Part shown: piece after piece, positions 7,679 to 13,783 of the stretch
How positions within the stretch are numbered: the first letter of the stretch is position 1
How the letters are laid out: every line of letters begins with the position of its first letter
Assembly: GCA_900316685.1 (NCBI GenBank)
Contig: ONDS01000029.1
Span: 1 to 32,230 of the forward strand
Direction: 5' to 3'
From: an uncultured Prevotellaceae bacterium
Lineage (GTDB): Bacteria; Bacteroidota; Bacteroidia; Bacteroidales; Bacteroidaceae
DNA length: 32,230 nt
The notes under the pieces: generated by a model
What the model saw: the letters and a program-made list of their open reading frames with translations, nothing else
Database searches by the model: none
What the model was told of the DNA's origin: nothing
Made by a program: the position numbers and the translations under genes

Positions 7679-7713
7679 CGGAAAAGTATGTTTAACTTAA
7701 TATTCCTTTGACC

Positions 7714-8340
7714 ATGAATACCAACGATAAATTCGTCATCACCATCAACCGCCAATTCGGCACCGGTGGTCATGAGGTGGGCTCGGAACTGGCCCGGCGA
7801 CTTAACGTGAAACTGCTCGACAGGCAGATACTAAAGGCTGTGGCCAATCATTTCGACGCCGACGAGGCCGCCACGGAGAAACTCAACAGCCGCAACATAT
7901 CATGGCGCGACGATTTCTCGCAGTTCTACCAGAAATATGTGGCTGAACATGAATACAAGGCCAGCGACCGCGACGGTACCTCACGCGAACTCTTCCGCGA
8001 ACAGGCCGAGGTGATACGCAAGGTGGCTGCCGTAGAGTCGTGCATCATCATCGGCCGTTGTGCCTTCGACATCTTCAAGGACCATCCCAACGCACTGAAA
8101 ATCTTCATCCACAGTCCCATGGAGGCGCGCATACGCCGCATCGTGGAGAAATACGGAGTGACCGACGACGACGCCAAACTCATGATCGTGGACAACGACT
8201 GCACACGCGAACTCTATACCAAGACGTTTACCGGTACGGAATGGTACGATGCCCGCAATTATGACATCTGTCTTGATGTGAGCAAGTTCGGTGTCAACGG
8301 AGCCGTCGATTACATCATGCGCATCATCGGCGACGAATAA
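7714..8340 (+). CDS. Cytidylate-kinase-like family protein
   Basis: The 208-residue protein starts MNTNDKFVITINRQFGTGG. The glycine-rich loop FGTGGHEVGSELARRL is the P-loop-type nucleotide-binding segment of the cytidylate kinase-like family (Cytidylate_kin2). CIIIGRCAFDIF and IFIHSPMEARIRRIVEKYG correspond to the Walker-B/lid region of that family, and the protein ends in a helix carrying DYIMRIIGDE. The length is typical. It probably phosphorylates a nucleoside monophosphate, but the true substrate of this family is unsettled. An in-frame TTG at 7708 could also initiate; the ATG at 7714 is preferred. Confidence 0.85.
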   Translation: MNTNDKFVITINRQFGTGGHEVGSELARRLNVKLLDRQILKAVANHFDADEAATEKLNSRNISWRDDFSQFYQKYVAEHEYKASDRDGTSRELFREQAEVIRKVAAVESCIIIGRCAFDIFKDHPNALKIFIHSPMEARIRRIVEKYGVTDDDAKLMIVDNDCTRELYTKTFTGTEWYDARNYDICLDVSKFGVNGAVDYIMRIIGDE

Positions 8341-8355
8341 GGTGCCAAAAAATAT

Positions 8356-8395
8356 CCCAAACGTTTGGGCAAATGAATGAAAATTCGTAATTTTG
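8356..8395 (+). promoter_or_regulatory. pheT promoter with a palindromic operator candidate
   Basis: TTTG (8364-8367), a 20-bp spacer and TAATTTTG (8388-8395) form a good promoter. A perfect 14-bp palindrome, CCCAAACGTTTGGG (8356-8369), covers the -33 element. It could be a regulator site or a short terminator for the preceding gene. Confidence 0.65.
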
Positions 8396-8429
8396 CACGA
8401 TTTTTCAAGCATAACAATTTTTACCGGTA

Positions 8430-10892
8430 ATGAATATCTCTTATAAATGGCTGAAAGAGTACGTCGATTTCAACCTCTCGGCTGAACAAGTGGCGGCGGC
8501 TCTTACTTCCGTGGGCCTTGAAGTGGGCGCACTTGAAGAAGTGCAAAGCATCAAGGGTGGTCTCAAAGGTTTGTATGTGGGCCAGGTGCTCACCTGCGAG
8601 GCGCATCCCAATTCCGATCATCTGCATGTGACAACCGTCGACCTGGGCAAGGACTCCCCCTCGCAAATAGTGTGTGGCGCGCCCAACGTGGCGGCCGGAC
8701 AAAAGGTCATCGTGGCCGATTTGGGCTGTGTGCTCTACGACGGCGACAAGGAGTTCGTCATCAAGAAATCCAAACTGCGCGGCGTGGAGTCGAACGGCAT
8801 GATATGTGCCGAAGACGAGATAGGAGTGGGCTCCAGCCACGACGGTATCATCGTATTGCCCGACGAGGCAGTGGTGGGCACACCCGCCGCCGAATACTAC
8901 CACTTGGAGAGCGACTGGCTCATCGAGGTGGATATCACCGCCAACCATGCCGATGCACTGTCGCACTGGGGCGTGGCACGCGACCTCTACGCATGGCTGT
9001 TGCAGAACGGTTACCAGACCAGCCTGCACCGTCCGTCGTGCGATGAGTTCGTGGTCGACAACCACGACCTGCCCATCCAGGTGACTATTGACAATCCAGA
9101 GGCCTGCCGACGCTACGCCTGCGTGAGCTTGACCGACTGCCAGGTGAAGGAGTCGCCCGAATGGCTCAAGAACAAACTGACCACCGTGGGACTGCGCCCC
9201 ATCAACAATATCGTCGATATCACCAATTACGTGATGCTGGCCTACGGACAGCCCCTGCACTGTTTCGATGCCGACATGGTGGATGGTCATCATATCATCG
9301 TGAAGGACCAGAACGAGGGTAAGCCCTTCGTCACGCTCGACGGCGTGGAACATACGTTGGGCGCACACGACCTGGCCATCTGCAATGAGAACGAGCCGAT
9401 GTGTATCGCCGGCGTGTTCGGAGGCAAGGGTAGCGGCACCTATGAGACCACCCACAGCGTGGTGCTCGAGAGTGCCTACTTCCATCCCACATGGATACGC
9501 AAGAGCGCACGCCGTCATGGACTGAGCACCGACGCCTCGTTCCGCTTCGAACGCGGTATCGACCCCAACGGCACCATCTACGCCCTCAAACAGGCTGCCA
9601 TACTCTGCAAACAACTGGCAGGCGCGAAAATAGCCATGGACGTATGCGATGAATACCCCAACCCGATAGAGAATGCCAAGGTGGAGGTGGAATACGCTTA
9701 CGTCAACCAGCTCATCGGCAAGGAGATCGAACCCGACGTGGTGAAGAGCATCGTCAAGAGCCTGGGCATGGAGATCCTCGACGAGCAAGCCGACAAACTG
9801 CTGCTCGAAGTGCCCGCCTATCGCGTCGACGTGCAGCATCCCTGCGACGTGGTGGAGGAGATTCTCCGCATTTATGGTTACAACAATGTGGAGATACCCA
9901 CACAGCTCAAGAGCTCGCTCGTCATCAAGGGCGAGGAAGACCAGAAGCACCGTCTGCAGAACCTCGTGGCGGAACAGCTCGTGGGCTGCGGCTTCTATGA
10001 AATCATGAACAACTCCATCACCAAGGCGGCCTATTACGAGGGCTTGCAGTCGCTGCCCGTGGAACGGTTGGTGCGTATCATGAACCCCCTGAGCAGCGAC
10101 CTCAACGTGATGCGGCTCTCGCTGCTCTTCGGCGGACTGGAGAGCATACGCCACAATGCCAACCGCAAGAACCCCGACCTGCGCTTCTTCGAGTTCGGCA
10201 ATGTGTACGACTTCGACCAGAGCCGTGTGAACGACGACGATCCGCAGCGTGCCTATAAGGAGGAGAAACACCTCGGACTATGGGTGACGGGCCGTCGCGT
10301 GAGCGGCAGCTGGATTCATCCCGACGAGGAGGGCTCCTTCTACGAACTGAAGGCTTACGTCGAGAACATCATCCGCAGGGTAGGGGTGAAAGAGGGCATG
10401 CTCGTGATGAAAGCCTACGAGGGCGACGTGTTCAGCCAAGCCCTGGTGCTTGAGAACAGGGGCGGCAAGCGCATCATCGAGATGGGCGTGGTGAGCCCGG
10501 CGCTGCAAAAGAAGATGGAGATAGACCGTCCCGTATTCTTCGCCGACATCAACTGGACAGCGCTCATGAAGATGGCTGTAAAGAATGTGGTGCACTTCAC
10601 CGAGATACCCAAGTTCCCCTCGGTGAGCCGCGACCTCGCATTGCTCGTCGACAGTGGCGTGGAGTTCGAGGCCATCGAGCGCATCGCCAAGCAGACGGAG
10701 AAGAAACTGCTCAAGAGCGTGGTGCTCTTCGATGTCTATGAGGGCAAGAACCTGCCGGAGGGCAAAAAGAGCTATGCCGTCAACTTCATCCTACAGGATG
10801 AGCAGCGCACGCTCAACGACAAGCAGATCGATGCCATCATGCAGAAACTCATCGCCAACCTCAAGAAACAACTCAACGCTGAGTTGAGATGA
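8430..10892 (+). CDS. pheT: Phenylalanine--tRNA ligase beta subunit
   Basis: The 820-residue protein charges tRNA-Phe together with PheS, which is not in this window. Domains appear in the usual order. An N-terminal EMAP/tRNA-binding fold (about 39-150) includes LTCEAHPNSDHLHVTTVDLG. The B3/B4 editing region contains PINNIVDITNYVMLAYGQPLHCFD. The B5 domain includes VDVQHPCDVVEEILRIYGYNN. The catalytic-like core has MNPLSSDLNVMRLSLL and the LRFFEFGNVY segment. A C-terminal FDX-ACB anticodon-binding domain has FPSVSRDLALLVD and QDEQRTLNDKQIDAIM. Length is normal for the bacterial long form. The stop TGA lies in GAGTTGAGATGAGAG, merging with the heptad array that follows. Confidence 0.97.
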   Translation: MNISYKWLKEYVDFNLSAEQVAAALTSVGLEVGALEEVQSIKGGLKGLYVGQVLTCEAHPNSDHLHVTTVDLGKDSPSQIVCGAPNVAAGQKVIVADLGCVLYDGDKEFVIKKSKLRGVESNGMICAEDEIGVGSSHDGIIVLPDEAVVGTPAAEYYHLESDWLIEVDITANHADALSHWGVARDLYAWLLQNGYQTSLHRPSCDEFVVDNHDLPIQVTIDNPEACRRYACVSLTDCQVKESPEWLKNKLTTVGLRPINNIVDITNYVMLAYGQPLHCFDADMVDGHHIIVKDQNEGKPFVTLDGVEHTLGAHDLAICNENEPMCIAGVFGGKGSGTYETTHSVVLESAYFHPTWIRKSARRHGLSTDASFRFERGIDPNGTIYALKQAAILCKQLAGAKIAMDVCDEYPNPIENAKVEVEYAYVNQLIGKEIEPDVVKSIVKSLGMEILDEQADKLLLEVPAYRVDVQHPCDVVEEILRIYGYNNVEIPTQLKSSLVIKGEEDQKHRLQNLVAEQLVGCGFYEIMNNSITKAAYYEGLQSLPVERLVRIMNPLSSDLNVMRLSLLFGGLESIRHNANRKNPDLRFFEFGNVYDFDQSRVNDDDPQRAYKEEKHLGLWVTGRRVSGSWIHPDEEGSFYELKAYVENIIRRVGVKEGMLVMKAYEGDVFSQALVLENRGGKRIIEMGVVSPALQKKMEIDRPVFFADINWTALMKMAVKNVVHFTEIPKFPSVSRDLALLVDSGVEFEAIERIAKQTEKKLLKSVVLFDVYEGKNLPEGKKSYAVNFILQDEQRTLNDKQIDAIMQKLIANLKKQLNAELR

Positions 10893-10941
10893 GAGATGAG
10901 AGTTAAGAGTTAAAAGTTAAGAGTTAAAAGTTAAGAGTTAA
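10893..10941 (+). repeat. Heptad array (AGAGTTA / AAAGTTA) after pheT
   Basis: About seven 7-bp units directly follow the pheT stop codon. On the sense strand each unit carries TGA or TAA. Confidence 0.85.
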
Positions 10942-10968
10942 GAAAAATAGTCCGACAGCGGAGTAATG

Positions 10969-11050
10969 TCCAAACTCCTAAACTCCTAAACTCCTAAACT
11001 CCTGAACTTCTGAACTCCCAAACTCCTGAACTCCAAACTCCTAAACTCCA
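10969..11050 (-). repeat. Octamer array (AAACTCCT), reverse of 7119-7361
   Basis: About ten degenerate 8-bp units, the reverse complement of the GGAGTTTG family at 7119-7361. They end 32 bp before the YebC start codon. No TAnnTTTG box was found in 10893-11082, so the next gene may rely on pheT readthrough. Confidence 0.85.
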
Positions 11051-11082
11051 AAAAAAGAATCAAACTTAATACAACAAAAATA

Positions 11083-11814
11083 ATGGGAAGAGCATTTGAA
11101 TACAGAAAAGCTACCAAACTGAAGAGATGGGGCCATATGGCTCGTACCTTCACCAAGATTGGAAAACAGATCGCCATCGCCGTGAAAGCGGGCGGACCGG
11201 AACCGGAGAACAACCCCACATTGCGTGCCATCATCGCCAATGCCAAACGTGAGAACATGCCGAAGGACAATATCGAGCGTGCCATCAAAAACGCCATGGG
11301 CAAAGACCAGAGCGAATACAAGGAGGTGACCTACGAGGGATATGGACCTCACGGCGTGGCTGTCTTCGTGGATACCCTTACCGATAATACCACACGCACC
11401 GTGGCCGACGTGCGCTCGGTGTTCAACAAGTTCAGTGGCAACCTTGGTACCCAGGGCTCCCTGGCTTTCCTCTTCGACCATAAGTGCGTGTTCACCTTCA
11501 AGAAAAAGGACGGCATGGATATGGACGAGATGATTCTCGACCTTATCGACTATGGTGTGGAGGATGAGTTCGACGAGGATGAGGAAGCGGGCGAAATCAC
11601 CATCTATGGCGACCCCAAGAGCTTCGGTGACATCCAGAAACATCTTGAGAGCGAAGGATTCGAGGTGACAGGTGCCGAGTTCACCCGTATCCCCAACGAC
11701 CTCAAGGAGGTAAGCGAAGAGGTACGCGAGACCATCGACAAGATGGTGGAGAAACTCGAGGAGTTCGACGACGTGCAGACCGTTTACACCAACATGAAAC
11801 CTGCTGAGGAATAA
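11083..11814 (+). CDS. YebC/PmpR family DNA-binding / translational regulator
   Basis: The 243-residue cytoplasmic protein shows the family signature throughout. N-terminal MGRAFEYRKATKLKRWGHMARTFTKIGKQI leads into ENNPTLRAIIANAKRENMPKDNIERAIKNA, then YEGYGPHGVAVFVDTLTDNTTRTVADVRSVFNKFSGNLG and an acidic C-terminal half with VEDEFDEDEEAGEITIYGD. Members have been described both as transcription regulators (PmpR) and as aids to translation of proline-rich stretches (TACO1/YebC), so the role here is not fixed. It sits 190 bp after pheT and 2 bp before the TSCPD gene, with which it is very probably co-transcribed. Confidence 0.92.
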   Translation: MGRAFEYRKATKLKRWGHMARTFTKIGKQIAIAVKAGGPEPENNPTLRAIIANAKRENMPKDNIERAIKNAMGKDQSEYKEVTYEGYGPHGVAVFVDTLTDNTTRTVADVRSVFNKFSGNLGTQGSLAFLFDHKCVFTFKKKDGMDMDEMILDLIDYGVEDEFDEDEEAGEITIYGDPKSFGDIQKHLESEGFEVTGAEFTRIPNDLKEVSEEVRETIDKMVEKLEEFDDVQTVYTNMKPAEE

Positions 11815-11816
11815 TC

Positions 11817-12086
11817 ATGGCCACCAAGCATATCACCTATAAGACGGTGGGCACCTGCAGCCAGTTCATCGATGTCGATGTCGATGAGCAGGGCGTAGTT
11901 CAACAGGTGTCCTTCATTGGTGGCTGCAATGGCAACCTTCAGGGTATCAGTTCGTTGGTGCGGGGTATGAAGACGCAGGATGTCATCGCCAAACTCAAGG
12001 GCATCCGCTGCGGATACAAGAACACCAGCTGCCCCGACCAGCTATGTGCCGCCCTCGAACAATTGGAAAACACCAACTCCTTGTAG
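11817..12086 (+). CDS. TSCPD domain-containing protein (TIGR03905-like)
   Basis: The 89-residue protein has five Cys residues (14, 37, 65, 72, 77) and the naming motif TSCPD at 70-74, within CGYKNTSCPDQLCAAL. GGCNGNLQGISSLVRGM is also characteristic. Free-standing TSCPD proteins are conserved but poorly characterised; related domains occur at the C-terminus of some ribonucleotide reductases. A metal-binding role is plausible, not shown. The start codon follows the yebC-family stop by 2 bp. The TAG stop codon is itself the 'TAG' of a GTAGGGGC hairpin box that appears to act as terminator. Confidence 0.88.
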   Translation: MATKHITYKTVGTCSQFIDVDVDEQGVVQQVSFIGGCNGNLQGISSLVRGMKTQDVIAKLKGIRCGYKNTSCPDQLCAALEQLENTNSL

Positions 12087-12116
12087 GGGCTTAGTTAATC
12101 TATGCCCGCATTTTTT
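12087..12116 (+). terminator. Intrinsic terminator formed by a hairpin box
   Basis: GGGC-T-TAG (12087-12094), loop TTAAT, CTA-T-GCCC (12100-12107): an 8-position stem with one T-T mismatch, followed by GCA and TTTTTT. The hairpin is a member of the 25-nt box family seen at 649-673 and 30636-30660. Confidence 0.75.
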
Positions 12117-12125
12117 CTTAGACAT

Positions 12126-12161
12126 ATTATTTAGGGGACCACGGGTCCCCTAAAATAATAT
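12126..12161. terminator. Second strong hairpin
   Basis: TTAGGGGACC (12131-12140), loop ACG, GGTCCCCTAA (12144-12153) is a perfect 10-bp stem. It can be extended through AT pairs with one bulge to 12126-12161. It lies between the TSCPD gene and the array behind the convergent lipoprotein gene and may serve both strands. Confidence 0.7.
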
Positions 12162-12171
12162 ATGTAAACTC

Positions 12172-12373
12172 CTCATCACTCAACACTCATCACTCAACAC
12201 TCATCACTCATCACTCGTCACTCATCACTCAACACTCATCACTCATCACTCGTCACTCATCACTCGTCGCTCATCACTCGTCACTCATCACTCGTCACTC
12301 ATCACTCGTCACTCATCACTCGTAACTAGTCACTCGTAACTAGTCACTCGTAACTCATCACTCGTCACTCAAC
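12172..12373 (-). repeat. Heptad array (CATCACT / CGTCACT) at the lipoprotein gene 3' end
   Basis: About 28 heptads, the reverse complement of the array at 5923-6018. The array ends one base before the stop codon of the minus-strand lipoprotein gene. Read in that gene's sense most units carry TGA or TAG. Confidence 0.9.
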
Positions 12374-12374
12374 A

Positions 12375-12782
12375 TTACTTATACTCTCCCGGTTTGAGCG
12401 TGTCGTGGAACAGCACCAGCTGCTTATCCTTTTGTGAACGGTATATGAACCCGAAGTTGAAATCCTCGTCCATATAGATTTTCATCTCGGTGCGGTTCTT
12501 CAGGTCTGTGAGCAACGCCTCATGCAGTTGGGCGTGGTTGCCGACAAATTGGGCCGTGTCATCGGCTGGCCCCGTCAGCGTGTAGTAATGGTTCATGGTG
12601 CGTGTGGCGCGGTCGAAGGCGAGGCTGTCCAGGATGGTGTTGTCGCGTTCGGGCGTAGGACAGTTCTTCTCCGTATATTCCTTGCATTCACGTTCGGCAC
12701 GGTCTTCCATGCTCTCATAACAGCTGGTCAATCCCATGCTCAGGCCCAAGGCCAAAAACAATACTATCTTGCTTTTCTTCAT
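12375..12782 (-). CDS. Hypothetical lipoprotein
   Basis: The preferred start (ATG at 12782) gives 135 residues beginning MKKSKIVLFLALGLSMGLTSC, a lipoprotein signal with lipobox LTSC (Cys21). A longer in-frame ATG at 12881 would bury this signal 33 residues inside and lies upstream of the predicted promoter. The mature part starts with a Glu/Arg-rich helix (MEDRAERECKEYTEKNCP). It then has DSLAFDRATRTMNHYYTLTGPADD, a pattern I associate with a recurrent Bacteroidales lipoprotein group, though I cannot name it firmly. A terminal strand section follows (FGFIYRSQKDKQLVLFHDTL). The role is unknown. Confidence 0.75.
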   Translation of the reverse strand: MKKSKIVLFLALGLSMGLTSCYESMEDRAERECKEYTEKNCPTPERDNTILDSLAFDRATRTMNHYYTLTGPADDTAQFVGNHAQLHEALLTDLKNRTEMKIYMDEDFNFGFIYRSQKDKQLVLFHDTLKPGEYK

Positions 12783-12821
12783 ATCACTATGTCTTTTGAA
12801 CTTAACAACATAAATACACCG

Positions 12822-12829
12822 CAAAAGTA
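12822..12829 (-). promoter_or_regulatory. -7 box for the 12375-12782 lipoprotein gene
   Basis: TACTTTTG on the minus strand is an exact TAnnTTTG match 39 bp before the chosen start codon. Confidence 0.5.
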
Positions 12830-12933
12830 AGCAAAATCTTCGAATTTCCGCGCATCTTCCCCCGATTTCGTGCATTGGCACCCCATAATCGCCAGAAAGC
12901 TATCGGTCTTGGGGAAGTGGGGAGGAGTGAATC

Positions 12934-13029
12934 CTATTCGTGCATGTTTTGTGCGTGGCAGGCATCAACGACCGTTATGGTGTCGCCCTCTATGGTATAG
13001 GCGTAGTACCATTTGTCGGTATTCGCCAT
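12934..13029 (-). pseudogene. Possible gene remnant or 31-residue peptide
   Basis: A minus-strand reading frame encodes MANTDKWYYAYTIEGDTI followed by TVVDACHAQNMHE and a stop. Composition looks coding-like (Trp, Tyr-Tyr, alternating strand pattern), and TATCTTTG, a fair -7 box, lies at 13072-13079. This could be the tail of a gene that lost its front by deletion, leaving the promoter, or a genuine tiny peptide. No function is claimed. Confidence 0.3.
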
Positions 13030-13200
13030 GTCGTTGCTGCCATAATCGTCGTTGTTTATACGTTACGGGTGCAAAGATACGTTTTTTCCCGACAAATGCT
13101 GCCTTTCACATGAATTAGTTGCGAATAGGCTACGAACTAGCATAATTATAGCTTTTTGCAGTTTGTTCGTGTGAATCCATATACAAGTCATTTCCTCGGA

Positions 13201-13335
13201 TTATATCCGTTTGGTGGTGTGTCGTAAGTCAAAGAGCGCGTTTATTTTTTCCCTGCCTGCGGACTTTCTGGACTTTCTGGATTGTCCTTTGAGTCCGTAG
13301 ACCTCGAAATCAATTGTTATAGTTATTGGTTTCAT
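13201..13335 (-). CDS. Possible 44-residue small protein
   Basis: The frame reads MKPITITIDFEVYGLKGQ and then a very basic stretch with a duplicated SRKSRKS. It continues AGREKINALFDLRHTTKRI to a stop. The opening looks like a plausible short beta-strand protein start. The basic part coincides with a 9-bp direct repeat (GGACTTTCT twice at 13261-13278), so it may only be repeat DNA that happens to be open. No promoter box was identified and I do not recognise it. Confidence 0.25.
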   Translation of the reverse strand: MKPITITIDFEVYGLKGQSRKSRKSAGREKINALFDLRHTTKRI

Positions 13336-13441
13336 ATTGTTTGAGTTTTTGCTTGTTACTATTCGTCAGCGAAGATAACCTCAGGCAGTCATAATTTGTG
13401 GTATATCCTCCGTTTCTTCTGATCCTGGAAAATCCGCCTTT

Positions 13442-13544
13442 GTAGGGGCGTGCTTGTCTCGCCCGTGTTAGGAAAGTCTCGCAGAAATCGCGGAAAGACG
13501 CAGAAAATCGCTGGATGGTAGGGGCGGTGCCACCGTGCCCACCC
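13442..13544 (+). repeat. 103-bp dispersed repeat, copy 2
   Basis: Same length and layout as 533-635 and 28181-28283: GTAGGGGCGTGC...CGCCC, an A-rich 'cgcagaaa' centre, then GGGGCGGTGCC...GCCC. Similarity to copy 3 continues to about 13575 ('gataataatgtcc'). Confidence 0.85.
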
Positions 13545-13588
13545 TCAAAGTGATAATGATAATAATGTCCCATCCATTATTTTTTTAC

Positions 13589-13760
13589 TCAACTTTCGCA
13601 TGTTTAGAAGATAAATGAAGATAGCCACTTTTCGGCTGTGGAAGATAGAAAACATTACTCCGTTTGCAGTGTTAATGCAGCAAAACTAATGTCTTTTATC
13701 TTCCTCTGTCTTCTTCTAACTCCCTTTATCTACAAGGCAAGCAGGGCTTGCGAAAGTTGA
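13589..13760. mobile_element. MITE-like element, copy A
   Basis: The element is 172 bp and bounded by a 12-bp inverted repeat, TCAACTTTCGCA (13589-13600) and TGCGAAAGTTGA (13749-13760). An inner imperfect inverted pair lies at about 13603-13625 (TTTAGAAGATAAATGAAGAT) and 13694-13719. It has no coding capacity. A second copy of the central ~145 bp is at 20968-21113. It ends 23 bp from the mod stop codon. Confidence 0.6.
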
Positions 13761-13783
13761 ATAATACTTATTTTAATGCAGAC

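Noticed and set aside
8421-10271. Long open frame (616 codons) antisense to pheT
   Set aside because: It is a stop-poor shadow of the pheT codon pattern, rich in His, Val and Leu. It has no recognisable domain, and pheT is certain on the other strand.
13201-13335. Integrase or transposase C-terminus ending HTTKRI
   Set aside because: I looked for the Tyr-recombinase HxxR...Y pattern and for transposase DDE context around it and found none.
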